A model generated the notes under the pieces. That model was not told the origin of the DNA, ran no database searches, and saw only the letters and a program-made list of their open reading frames with translations. Both the position numbers and the translations under genes were made by a program. A stretch of 32,313 bases of DNA. It comes from Bacillota bacterium. GTDB taxonomy: Bacteria > Bacillota > Sulfobacillia > JAJZYS01 > JAJYTV01. The stretch covers positions 1 to 32,313 of the forward strand of contig JAJZQO010000026.1 in NCBI GenBank assembly GCA_021847575.1, given 5' to 3'. Of this stretch, positions 1-7,067 are shown in pieces. Positions within the stretch are counted from its first letter, which is position 1, and each line of letters starts with the position of its first letter.

Positions 1-62
1 AAAGCCTCCAGCGCCGAGGGTACTCGCTCCGAAAGGAGCCGGGAGAGTAGGTCGCCGCCGGG
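1..62 (+). rRNA. rrf: 5S ribosomal RNA, 3' part
   Basis: The first about 62 bases match the 3' half of bacterial 5S rRNA: the conserved AGCGCCGAGGGTACT segment, a CTCC/GGAG hairpin and then GGGAGAGTAGGTCGCCGCC. The 5' half lies before the window. The exact 3' end is inferred by comparison with Bacillus 5S from memory. A strong terminator follows at once, so this is the last gene of an rRNA operon. In Bacillus subtilis rrnA sits just upstream of csfB, as here. Confidence 0.93.
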
Positions 63-70
63 AAACCTTC

Positions 71-114
71 AGCCCCCCGCACCAGCTCGCGCTGTGCGGG
101 GGGCTCCGCTTTTT
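71..114 (+). terminator. Rho-independent terminator of the rRNA operon
   Basis: A perfect 12-bp stem, AGCCCCCCGCAC (71-82) with GTGCGGGGGGCT (94-105), has an 11-nt loop and is followed by a run of five T at 110-114. This is a textbook intrinsic terminator ending the rRNA transcript. From 115 to 269 I see no gene. Confidence 0.95.
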
Positions 115-269
115 GCTGGGCATTGGCGGGAGGTGTGAGCGCCGGTAGTACTTTGACCCTGTCCGGAACCCAGCGTCGGCCCTGGAGTGCGCGAGCCCCG
201 GTAGCAGGGTACCCGTATATGGCGACCCAGGAGGCACCGTGCACTCGCTCGCCCTTTGCAGTGAACCTA

Positions 270-575
270 TCAGCGCAGGCTGAATGGCGGGTACACGTCC
301 GTCAGACCGTAGAGCCAAGCGTACGCGCGGGTCTGCCAACGGAGCACGCCTGTCAGAAAGCCGTGGAGGCCCGCCGGCATCCTGCCGGTGAAGAGTACTA
401 CCCAGTAGCCTATCCATGCCAGGATTGACGCCGCGACGGCGAGGAACCAGAGCACGATTACGCTCGGCAGCAGAATGATTGCCTTGAGAAAGAAGAGAAT
501 ACCGAGTAGGGCCAGGATCCTGGAACTCCTTTGCGGTACCTCGATCGCGACTCGGACCGGATACTCGTCGTTCAT
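270..575 (-). CDS. DUF4389 family membrane protein
   Basis: A protein of 101 residues that I recognise as DUF4389. It has the hallmark start YPVRVAIEVPQRSSRIL, two hydrophobic segments (about residues 20-42 and 44-62) and the signature FTGRMPAGLHGFLTGVLRW followed by LTDVYPPFSL at the C-terminus. The family is integral to the membrane and its function is unknown. I chose ATG 575 over longer in-frame starts because GGAGGG (revcomp of 581-590) sits about 8 nt upstream and the family motif begins directly after it. It is transcribed toward the rRNA terminator. The length is close to one family domain, so it looks intact. Confidence 0.88.
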   Translation of the reverse strand: MNDEYPVRVAIEVPQRSSRILALLGILFFLKAIILLPSVIVLWFLAVAASILAWIGYWVVLFTGRMPAGLHGFLTGVLRWQTRAYAWLYGLTDVYPPFSLR

Positions 576-671
576 GCCGATCCCTCCTGCAACGAGGATA
601 TGCCATAATTGTGCATGTACGTCCTTGTTTCGTCTGTGAAGAGACTCAACGAGGTTCGCGGGGCGGTCAGC

Positions 672-723
672 TGTCAACGCCGTTTGCAACTGACCCCATT
701 GGCGTCGTTTCGGAACTGACCCA
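672..723. mobile_element. Remnant of an IS21-like element end
   Basis: Two imperfect direct repeats lie here: GTTTGCAACTGACCCC (682-697) and GTTTCGGAACTGACCCA (707-723), preceded by TGTCAAC at 672. Tandem copies of a GAAACTGACCCA-type repeat starting with TG are typical of IS21-family termini. No istA or istB gene is present in the window, so this would be a scar. The orientation is unclear. It lies directly upstream of a histidine kinase missing its front, which fits damage by an insertion followed by a deletion. The family assignment is from memory of IS21 ends, not from a search. Confidence 0.45.
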
Positions 724-742
724 CCCGAGGCCCACCTAAGCA

Positions 743-779
743 CACCAAGGTCACCTGCACAGTGCAGGCGGCCTTGGTG
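743..779. repeat. Near-perfect 18-bp inverted repeat
   Basis: CACCAAGGTCACCTGCAC (743-760) faces GTGCAGGCGGCCTTGGTG (762-779), with 16 of 18 pairs complementary and a single base between the arms. There is no T-run on either side. It lies between the IS-like scar and the truncated kinase and could be a bidirectional terminator or part of the lost mobile element. Confidence 0.6.
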
Positions 780-780
780 A

Positions 781-1206
781 TGTTGCCGGGACAAGCTAAC
801 GGCGCAAGATCTCACTCAGCCTCTGGTAGTCGCCACGGCCCCGCGGGAACAGATACTGGTGCGGGGCGACAGAGGTCGACTGCGTCAGGTCTTCCTCAAC
901 CTCCTGGCGAACGCCCTGCACTACACGCCCACTGGCGGGCAGGTGGAGATCGAGGTCTGGCGTGAGGACGAGCGAGCCATCGTGCGGGTGAGCGACACGG
1001 GACAGGGCATCTCGGCGAGCGACCTTGCGCACATCTTCGACCGCTTCTACCGCGCTGACCGAAGCAGATCTCGCGAGACCGGAGGTTCCGGGCTTGGGCT
1101 CGCGATCGCACGCAGCATTGTGCAAATGCATGGCGGGACGATCACGGCCACCTCGACCCTCGGCGAGGGCAGCGCCTTTACCGTCGCGCTGCAGTCAGAG
1201 CGCTAG
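781..1206 (+). pseudogene. Sensor histidine kinase, C-terminal ATPase remnant
   Basis: The open frame holds only the HATPase_c domain of a two-component sensor kinase. Visible are the N box (NLLANALHYTP), G1 box (DTGQGIS), F box (FDRFYRAD) and G2 box (GSGLGLAI), ending normally at the TAG at 1204-1206. The frame is closed upstream by TGA at 778-780. The sensor region, HAMP and the phospho-accepting His (H box) are all missing. A start at GTG 859 would give 115 residues beginning inside the ATPase domain. Kinase-like residues continue upstream of that GTG (VVATAPREQILVRGD), so the gene was truncated from its 5' side. The IS-like scar 60 bases upstream suggests how. No response regulator is nearby. 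I infer a non-functional remnant. Confidence 0.8.
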
Positions 1207-1293
1207 GGTAGCGCCAGTCAAGGCTGATACTTTCTGTTCATGTGCTCCGGCCAGGCGCCACTGTAGTGCGGCAGTCCCGACTTAGCGCCTGGA

Positions 1294-1323
1294 GCGGGCC
1301 GCCGGCATTTGGAGGCGGCCCGC
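1294..1323. repeat. 10-bp GC hairpin in intergenic region
   Basis: GCGGGCCGCC (1294-1303) pairs perfectly with GGCGGCCCGC (1314-1323) around a 10-nt loop. It lies between the convergent kinase remnant and the minus-strand gene ending at 1347. It may act as a bidirectional terminator, but there is no T-run. Confidence 0.45.
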
Positions 1324-1346
1324 GCAGACGGGATGCGGACAAGGGC

Positions 1347-2240
1347 TCAGAAGCCGGGCGCCAAGCCCCCCGCGGCGAAACGCCACCAGTTGAAGGCGGT
1401 AACCGGCTCGCTGACTGCGATCATCGGCACGCCGACGATGGTGGTGCGCAAGTGGCGGTTGACGAGCTCCTTCAGGGTAGGTTGCCAAAGGTAGTAGGTG
1501 TAGCCGCCCGCCAGGGGAGGGGTCACCACGGTCGCATGTATGGCGCCAACCCTGTCGCAGGCTATCGTCTTCGCCTTCAGCCCCCCCTGCAAGAGCTTTG
1601 TAGCAAGAGAGCGGTTGAAGACCGGGATACAGCGAGCAGCAAGCCAGGGTGTGGTCTCTGGGGCGGGCGACGAGATTGCGGCGACGTCCGGGTGCTTGGC
1701 GAGGTCGAGCGTGATACCAGGTTGCGCGCCGCCTCCCAGCCTTGGAGCCCAGATCATTCGGGCTCCGCTAGCTTTTGCGTCGCTCGCACGAGCGGTAATC
1801 CAAAGCGACGACTCCTCCGCGGACGCCGAGCCCCCCGGCCACTGCAGGACGATGCCGAGGACTTGCGTCGGGGCGATCCGCGGCAGACCGCCAAGTTGCA
1901 GGTCCACAGGCACGATGCGACCGCGAAAGCCGAGCCCGACCTTGGCTCGTGCCGGCACGGTGATTTTCTGGTCGCCAGGCAGAAGCCATGTTACCCGCAG
2001 GTCCGGCGGACTTGTCTGCCATGGCCAGGATCGTACCCAGATGGCGGGAAGCGTATCGGGAAGCGTTGCGACGCTGCCTTCGATGGTGGGCATAAGGTAA
2101 CCGGAAGGTACGCGGGCGGGAAGCCACCAGATCAAGAAGAGGACGAGGAAAGCGGCCAGGATGTAGCCGGCTGTTGCCGTGCGGTCAAGAAAGGCCCACA
2201 ACCTGGCCCTTGCGCGAATCTTTTCCGGCTGTTCTTCCAT
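1347..2240 (-). CDS. Unknown membrane-anchored protein
   Basis: 297 residues. A short basic N-terminus (about 1-21) precedes one strong hydrophobic segment (about 24-42, GYILAAFLVLFLIWWL), and the remaining roughly 250 residues look extracytoplasmic: rich in beta-forming residues, Pro and Gly, without a recognisable catalytic motif. The topology of one anchor plus an outside domain is inferred. I do not recognise a family. The minus frame is preferred over the long plus-strand frame across it because of the clean transmembrane anchor and sensible protein composition. There is no strong ribosome binding site before ATG 2240. Neighbours give no functional hint. Confidence 0.7.
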   Translation of the reverse strand: MEEQPEKIRARARLWAFLDRTATAGYILAAFLVLFLIWWLPARVPSGYLMPTIEGSVATLPDTLPAIWVRSWPWQTSPPDLRVTWLLPGDQKITVPARAKVGLGFRGRIVPVDLQLGGLPRIAPTQVLGIVLQWPGGSASAEESSLWITARASDAKASGARMIWAPRLGGGAQPGITLDLAKHPDVAAISSPAPETTPWLAARCIPVFNRSLATKLLQGGLKAKTIACDRVGAIHATVVTPPLAGGYTYYLWQPTLKELVNRHLRTTIVGVPMIAVSEPVTAFNWWRFAAGGLAPGF

Positions 2241-2696
2241 GCGAACAAAGTAACACAGTTCGCGGTTCAGGGGGTGGCGCCCGGCGACGTATTTCGACAG
2301 CCCGACCTCCTCGGGAAGGTACCCCGCACTTTTTGCCGTTCGGGTCTATGTGCCTTCGACACGCCCATCTTGACGCGGCCGGGGATCCTGGACGGCTCCC
2401 CGGCCACCCTCCGCCGGTCGCGTCGGTGCCCCGCAACCGGGCTCAAGCGATGCCTGGCGCTTACTTCGAGGCAGGTCATCGGCCGGATCCAGGCCTTGGC
2501 CGTATGCGCGAGTCGATCGCTCGGGTCGAAAATCGAAGAAGAACCTCTGGTGAGGCGTCGCAAGGCCGAGCAGTGGCGCGTAGCCTTAACAGGCGCTTTC
2601 ACCTCGTGCTCTGCGGCAATACTGACTGGCGGAAGAGAGGCAGGAATCCCCTTCAGGGGAACCGAATGGCCTGTCCTGCAACGGGAGGTGGGCGAC
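2241..2696. other. Non-coding stretch with one hairpin
   Basis: About 450 bases with no convincing gene on either strand. Open frames here have irregular codon usage. A 9-bp stem, GGCCGGGGA (2377-2385) with TCCCCGGCC (2397-2405) and an 11-nt loop, is present without a T-run. The promoter for the csfB-rsmI operon probably lies here, but I cannot place it with confidence. Confidence 0.5.
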
Positions 2697-2870
2697 TTGC
2701 ACGCGGAGCGACGGCAGATTGAGAATGAGGCCCTGCGGCTCTTCGAGTTCGACACCGACGAGGAGTTCCGCACGCGCGGCAACGTCGTGCTGGACTCGAG
2801 CCTGGGTCTCATGCCGCAGCCACGGAAGAATCGGCGCGCACGGCGGAACGGTTTGGGGCAAAAGCACTGA
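2697..2870 (+). CDS. Small unknown protein upstream of csfB
   Basis: 57 residues if it starts at TTG 2697, which has GGGAGG (2683-2688) 8 nt upstream. The codons are strongly GC at the third position, as in the neighbouring real genes, while the same frame upstream of about 2690 is not. The protein is charged and soluble: an acidic middle (LFEFDTDEEFRTRG) and a basic C-terminal tail (RKNRRARRNGLGQKH). I do not recognise a family. It ends 20 bases before csfB, with the csfB ribosome binding site in the gap, so the two are probably co-transcribed. Confidence 0.45.
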   Translation: MHAERRQIENEALRLFEFDTDEEFRTRGNVVLDSSLGLMPQPRKNRRARRNGLGQKH

Positions 2871-2890
2871 ACAGGCAGGAGGACTCCCTC

Positions 2891-3064
2891 GTGGAACGTT
2901 GCCATGTATGCGGCCGCCCGGACGACGGCAGGGCGATAACGGTCGACGGCAAGCATCTCTGCCCTGTCTGCGAGCGCATCACCGTGCGGCTCGAGCCGCA
3001 GCACCCGCTCTACCCGTTCTGGGTGCACATGATGCATGGATTTGCGGGGGCTGCCACGGATTGA
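2891..3064 (+). CDS. csfB: Anti-sigma factor Gin (CsfB)
   Basis: 57 residues with two Cys pairs, CHVC (4-7) and CPVC (24-27), that should bind one zinc. A C-terminal PLYPFWVHMM helix resembles the DPDYAFYVKKL of Bacillus CsfB. In Bacillus, Gin binds and inhibits sigma-G (and sigma-E) to keep compartment-specific sporulation transcription in order. GTG 2891 has a perfect AGGAGG at 2877-2882, 8 nt upstream. The stop overlaps the TTG start of the decarboxylase by 4 bases (TTGA). Its place between an rRNA operon and the decarboxylase-tmk genes matches B. subtilis. It is direct evidence that the host lineage forms, or formed, endospores. Confidence 0.88.
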   Translation: MERCHVCGRPDDGRAITVDGKHLCPVCERITVRLEPQHPLYPFWVHMMHGFAGAATD

Positions 3065-4416
3065 GTGACACACCCCTGACCGATGCGATCAGACGCTACC
3101 GGGCGACGGTGGCTGCACGTCTCCATGTTCCCAGCCATGGCGGCGGCCCGGGCAGTCCAGGACTCGAAGCCCTTTGGCCTGACCTCATGGGCTGGGACGT
3201 GACCGAACAGCCGGAACTCGATGACCTGTCTCACCCCGACGGCCCTATCGCCAGCGCGCAAGCCTTGGCGGCCGACTTTTTCGGCGCAGAGCGGGCCTTC
3301 TTTTTGACGGGCGGCGCGACGCTGGGTGTCCACGCCGCCGTATTCGCCGCCCTCGAAAGGGGCGGGGCCCTGCTTGCGGCTCGTGACAGCCATCGCAGCC
3401 TCCTGGGTGCGGCCGCCGTGCGCGGCTGCGAGGTGGTCCTGGTGGACCCGGAGCGGGATCTCTCGAGCGGTGCCTCGACCGGACCGAGCGCTGCCGCCGT
3501 GGCGGACACCATCGGTCGCTGGCCCGATGTCCGTGCGGTGCTTGTCAACTACCCGAGCTACCTTGGCGTCGCGCCTGACCTCAAGGGAATCGCCATGGCC
3601 GCGCATGCGGCGGGGGCGCTGGTCATAGCCGATACCGCCCACGGTGCGCATTTCGGCCTGCATCCGCAACTGCCGCCCGCGGCTCTCGCAGAAGGAGCGG
3701 ATTTTGTGGTCGCGGGCATGCACAAGACAGGTGGTGCCCTGACGCAGGCCGCCATCCTGCTGCTCGGACCCGCGGCCGCGCCGCGAGCCGGCTCTGTCGA
3801 GCTCGCCCTCGGTCTGCTTGCCACATCGTCGCCTTCGTACCTGCTGCTGGTCTCGCTTGAACAGGCGGTCCACGATCTGCGCACGTCGATCCCGGGTCTG
3901 CTTCACACGTCGATCCAGGCGGCAGTCGCGGTGCAAGGACCCGCCCGAATCAAGGTCCAGAGGCCGCAGGACCCCTTGCGCATAGCGTGGCGGTCGGACG
4001 CGGCGGGCAAGTTGGCGGATTTCCTTGCATTGAAAGGCGTTCGCGGCGAATATGTGGACGGTGACACGGCGCTCTACTGCGTGCCGTTCGGGGCGGGCGC
4101 CCAAGACCTCGAACCATTGAGGGAGACCCTGGCGGAACTGCCGCCGCCACCGCCGCCGCCAGTGGTCCCGCCAAGAGGACCTCAACGCATCGCACCGCGC
4201 GCCGCGCTTCTTGCGCGACGGCGGCGCACAGCCCTGGAGAACGCGGTGGGAACCATCGCCGCAGACGTGGTCGCGCCAGTGCCCCCCGGTATTCCTGCGC
4301 TCTGGCCTGGGGAGAGGATCACGCGCGAGGTGGCTGGTTACCTGGAATCCGAGGCTGCGCAGGGCCGACGCATCATGGGAATCGATCACGAACAGGTTTG
4401 GGTGGTGGCGGAGTGA
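3061..4416 (+). CDS. Orn/Lys/Arg decarboxylase family protein (YaaO-like)
   Basis: 451 residues, a fold-type I PLP enzyme of the Orn/Lys/Arg decarboxylase family, homologous in position to B. subtilis YaaO. Visible are the N-terminal MGWDVTEQPELDDLSHPDGPI region, the AFFLTGGATLG turn, DTAHGAHF (PLP-ring site; the usual motif is DEAHGAHF, so Glu is replaced by Thr), the PLP lysine in AGMHKTGGALTQA and the SSPSYLLLVSLE segment. The C-terminal third carries a run of eight prolines broken by Glu and Leu. TTG 3061 is chosen because it overlaps the csfB stop by 4 bases and directly precedes the conserved N-terminus. The substrate (arginine, lysine or ornithine) cannot be read from the sequence. It overlaps tmk by 4 bases. 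Confidence 0.88.
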   Translation: MSDTPLTDAIRRYRATVAARLHVPSHGGGPGSPGLEALWPDLMGWDVTEQPELDDLSHPDGPIASAQALAADFFGAERAFFLTGGATLGVHAAVFAALERGGALLAARDSHRSLLGAAAVRGCEVVLVDPERDLSSGASTGPSAAAVADTIGRWPDVRAVLVNYPSYLGVAPDLKGIAMAAHAAGALVIADTAHGAHFGLHPQLPPAALAEGADFVVAGMHKTGGALTQAAILLLGPAAAPRAGSVELALGLLATSSPSYLLLVSLEQAVHDLRTSIPGLLHTSIQAAVAVQGPARIKVQRPQDPLRIAWRSDAAGKLADFLALKGVRGEYVDGDTALYCVPFGAGAQDLEPLRETLAELPPPPPPPVVPPRGPQRIAPRAALLARRRRTALENAVGTIAADVVAPVPPGIPALWPGERITREVAGYLESEAAQGRRIMGIDHEQVWVVAE

Positions 4417-5030
4417 GGGGACTCTACGTCGCGCTCGAGGGAGCCGACCGGGTCGGCAAGTCGACCCAGATGCAGAAGCTAGTCAAGCGACTCAAGGCGC
4501 TTGAGCTCCAGGTCGTCGAGACGCAGGAGCCGGGCGGCACCACGCTTGGCCAGGAATTGCGCCGTCTCCTGCTGCACGAAGGAACGAAGTCTCCAACCGC
4601 AGAATTGCTTATGTTCCTCGCTGATCGCGCCGAGCACCAGGAACGCGTCATCGAGCCGGCCCTGCGTCGCGGGGCGGTGGTCGTGTCGGACCGTAGCGCA
4701 TACTCTACCTTTGCCTACCAGGGTATCCGCCGAGGGCTTGGCCTTGACCTGATGCTGCGTCTGCACGACGACCTTGGCCTGCTCCTGCCTGATATCGCCG
4801 TGGTGCTCGATATGCCGGAAGACGGCGAGCGTTGGCAGGATCGCGAGCCCGACGCCGTCGAAGCACAAGGGGACCATGAGGAACTCAGGCAGGCCTATCG
4901 CGAGATCGCCCGTCGCTTCCCGGAACACGTCCGGCTGGTCGACGCCGACGGTTCGGCGCGAGATGTGGCACAGGAGATCTGGCAGGAGGTTTGGCAGGTC
5001 GTGATGGAGTGGAGGGAGAGGCGAGTATGA
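4413..5030 (+). CDS. tmk: Thymidylate kinase
   Basis: 205 residues. It phosphorylates dTMP to dTDP with ATP. The P-loop is EGADRVGKST (about 9-18). The dTMP-binding QEPGGTTLGQ segment, the DRSAYSTFAYQG motif and a LID-like region with Arg (RWQDREPDAVE) follow in the normal order. The P-loop has DRVGKS rather than the usual bacterial DGxGKS, which resembles the DRxGKS of eukaryotic enzymes. GTG 4413 overlaps the preceding TGA by 4 bases (GTGA). A longer ATG start at 4398 is possible but adds only Gly-rich residues. Its stop overlaps darA by 4 bases. Confidence 0.94.
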   Translation: MRGLYVALEGADRVGKSTQMQKLVKRLKALELQVVETQEPGGTTLGQELRRLLLHEGTKSPTAELLMFLADRAEHQERVIEPALRRGAVVVSDRSAYSTFAYQGIRRGLGLDLMLRLHDDLGLLLPDIAVVLDMPEDGERWQDREPDAVEAQGDHEELRQAYREIARRFPEHVRLVDADGSARDVAQEIWQEVWQVVMEWRERRV

Positions 5031-5356
5031 AGCTCGTTGTGGCGATCGTCCAAGACAAGGATGCCAGCCGCATCCTGCAGGCCCTTGTTAAGAAGGATTT
5101 TCGGGCCACTCGTCTCGCCAGCACCGGTGGGTTCCTGCGCGAGGGCAACACGACTCTCCTCCTCGGTGTCGAGGAGGACCAGGTGCAAGAGGTCATCGAT
5201 CTGATCGGTGAGCTTGGCTGCTCGCGCGAGAAGCTGGTCACGCCTCTTTCTGCGGTTGGCGGCCCGATGGACTCCTACGTGCCCTACCCGGTCGAGGTGA
5301 CTGTCGGTGGGGCAACGATCTTCGTGCTGCCCGTCGAGCAGTACCACCGCTTCTAG
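5027..5356 (+). CDS. darA: Cyclic di-AMP receptor DarA (PII-like, YaaQ)
   Basis: 109 residues, the normal length for DarA/PstA (formerly YaaQ, DUF970), a PII-like trimer that binds cyclic di-AMP. The conserved KLVVAIVQDKDASRI start, the FRATRLASTGGFLREGNTTL stretch (nucleotide-binding loop) and the VGGATIFVLPVEQYHRF end are all present. ATG 5027 overlaps the tmk stop by 4 bases. In B. subtilis the gene also sits between tmk and holB. Here yaaR, which normally intervenes, is absent. The target of the receptor is not known in this organism. Confidence 0.94.
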   Translation: MKLVVAIVQDKDASRILQALVKKDFRATRLASTGGFLREGNTTLLLGVEEDQVQEVIDLIGELGCSREKLVTPLSAVGGPMDSYVPYPVEVTVGGATIFVLPVEQYHRF

Positions 5357-5358
5357 TC

Positions 5359-6174
5359 ATGCTGCACGCTTGGCTGGTGACTGGGCCTGCAGGGCCGGAA
5401 CGCCGCGCCGAAAGCCGCCGGCTTGCCGCCGATCTCATCGACGCTACCGGCTCAGAGGCTCTCGTGTTGGATGGTCGCCATCCGGATGTCCGCGAATATC
5501 CGGATCCGCTGCGCATCGATGACGTGCGAGAGATCGCGTCGTCTCTCGCGCGCCCTCCGCTTCTGGGCGGAGGGCGCGCTCTGCTCCTCGGGGGGCTCGC
5601 CCATGCGACGCCAGAGGCGCAGAATGCTCTACTGCGCATGATCGAGGAACCACCGCCTGATCTCTACTTCGTGACCGAGGCCGAGACTCCGCAGCAGGTC
5701 CTGCCCACACTGCGCTCGCGCCTCGGCATGCACCCGCTGCCACGCCTGCAGGCAGACGAGATCGCCCCGCGACTCCTGGCCGAACGCCCTGATGCATCTG
5801 GGGAAGCAGCAAACGAAGCGGCCCTAGCCGCGGATGGCCACATCGACCGAGCGCGCGACATTTTGGAGGCCCTTTTGGCCCTTGACGAGGCCTTGCCGGA
5901 GGAAGATGGTCGGGAGGACTGGTTCGTACGCGCCGCCGCCGCACTGGACGCAAAGCCGCAAACGTGGCTGGTTGGCCTGACGGGGCGTTTGGCTGTACGC
6001 TGGCGCGCGACGCGCGACCCACGCTATCTGGAAGCTTGGCGGATTGCGGACGAGACGCGTCTATTACTGGCGCGCAACGCAAACCCTCGCTTGGCTGTCG
6101 AGGTGCTTTTCGCGGAACTTGCGCATCTGGGAGTGTTGCGCCGTGGCGCAGGCCGTGGGAATAAGGTTCCGTAG
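5359..6174 (+). CDS. holB: DNA polymerase III delta' subunit
   Basis: 271 residues. This is the clamp-loader delta' subunit, which opens and loads the sliding clamp with delta and tau/gamma. Typical features are RIDDVREIASSLARPPLLGG, ATPEAQNALLRMIEEPPPDLYFVTE and the LPTLRSRL segment. As usual for delta' there is no functional Walker A: the N-terminus reads VTGPAGPERRAE. The Cys residues that form a zinc module in many delta' proteins are missing. It begins 2 nt after the darA stop and overlaps ricT by 32 bases. At 271 residues it is shorter than the common 310-330, mainly at the C-terminal collar domain. Confidence 0.9.
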   Translation: MLHAWLVTGPAGPERRAESRRLAADLIDATGSEALVLDGRHPDVREYPDPLRIDDVREIASSLARPPLLGGGRALLLGGLAHATPEAQNALLRMIEEPPPDLYFVTEAETPQQVLPTLRSRLGMHPLPRLQADEIAPRLLAERPDASGEAANEAALAADGHIDRARDILEALLALDEALPEEDGREDWFVRAAAALDAKPQTWLVGLTGRLAVRWRATRDPRYLEAWRIADETRLLLARNANPRLAVEVLFAELAHLGVLRRGAGRGNKVP

Positions 6175-6811
6175 TGCCGGTAAGATCTACGATTTCGACC
6201 CCGCGGGATTCGTCGTCTCTGTCGGGGACGCGGTGGTCGTGAGTACGGTGCGCGGGCAGGAGTACGGCATCGTGGCGCGTGAGGCGGGCGAGGTGGAGAC
6301 TCCGGACAGCCAGTTGCGGCCCGTTCTTCGCTTGGCGGACTATGCCGACGCCGAGCAGCATGCGCGCATGCACGATCTGGGGACGCAGGCCTTCGCCGTC
6401 GCCCACGCGGCCATAGAGCGGCTGCGCCTCGACATGGACCTCGTGGAGTGCGAGTACACCTTTGATGGTCACCACGTGACCTGTTTCTTCACGGCAGAGG
6501 AGCGCGTCGACTTCCGCGAGCTGGTGCGCGATCTGCAGAACCGGCTCGGCTGCCGCGTGGAAATGCGCCAGGTGGGCGTGCGCGATGAGGCGAAGATCCT
6601 TGGTGGACTAGGTCTGTGCGGGCGGCCGATGTGCTGCACCTCGTTCCTGACAGAGTTCCAGTCGGTCTCGATCCGCATGGCCAAGGATCAGGGGCTTTCC
6701 CTGAACCCTTCGCGTATCACCGGCAACTGCGGCCGGCTGCTCTGCTGCCTGCGCTTCGAGCAGGTCGAAAGTGGTCGCACAACCAAGGCGGCGGTGACGA
6801 GTGGAGCCTGA
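6143..6811 (+). CDS. ricT: PSP1-domain protein RicT (YaaT)
   Basis: 222 residues with the PSP1 C-terminal domain. In Bacillus, RicT works with RicA (YmcA) and RicF (YlbF) as an iron-sulfur complex that promotes RNase Y mRNA processing, sporulation and competence. The family signatures are GIRFRSAGKIYDFDP near the start, LCGRPMCC (about 158-165) and NCGRLLCC (about 185-192), whose Cys residues bind the clusters. I chose GTG 6143 to match the family N-terminus; GGGAG lies about 10 nt upstream. The start lies inside holB. The C-terminal tail is shorter than in B. subtilis (about 275 residues). Confidence 0.92.
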   Translation: MAQAVGIRFRSAGKIYDFDPAGFVVSVGDAVVVSTVRGQEYGIVAREAGEVETPDSQLRPVLRLADYADAEQHARMHDLGTQAFAVAHAAIERLRLDMDLVECEYTFDGHHVTCFFTAEERVDFRELVRDLQNRLGCRVEMRQVGVRDEAKILGGLGLCGRPMCCTSFLTEFQSVSIRMAKDQGLSLNPSRITGNCGRLLCCLRFEQVESGRTTKAAVTSGA

Positions 6812-7067
6812 CAGGCCCCATTACGTATATCTCTTGCGGTGTGGCGACGGTACCTACTATTGCGGTTACACGAGGGATCTCGACCGTCGCGTTGCTACCC
6901 ATCGGGCGGGCAAGGGGGCACGCTACACGCGTGGCCGTGGCCCACTGGAACTTGTCTACAGTGAAGTCTGCCGGGACCGGTCCGAGGCCTTGCGCCGTGA
7001 GAGCGAGATCAAGCGGCAGCGACGCACGCAGAAGATCGCGCTGGTTGGCAAGAGCCATGGCACCTAG
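6801..7067 (+). CDS. GIY-YIG nuclease-domain protein (YazA-like)
   Basis: 88 residues, a stand-alone GIY-YIG domain of the UPF0213/YazA group. Visible are YVYLLRCGDGTYYCGYTRDLDRRVATH, the catalytic Arg of that segment, GARYTRGRGPLELVYSE and ALRRESEIKR with the metal-binding Glu. The fold cuts DNA in other families; the role of this small group is unknown. GTG 6801 overlaps the ricT stop by 11 bases, and its own stop overlaps rsmI by 11. In B. subtilis yabA and yabB stand between yaaT and yazA; both are missing here. Confidence 0.9.
   Translation: MEPDRPHYVYLLRCGDGTYYCGYTRDLDRRVATHRAGKGARYTRGRGPLELVYSEVCRDRSEALRRESEIKRQRRTQKIALVGKSHGT

Noticed and set aside
1242-2870. 542-codon open frame on the plus strand
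   Set aside because: It lies across the membrane-anchored minus-strand gene; composition is Arg/Pro/Gly-rich without any motif. Only the last 57 codons look coding.
3010-4389. 459-codon minus-strand frame opposite the decarboxylase
   Set aside because: Shadow of the PLP enzyme, which has clear motifs; the antisense product has no recognisable feature.
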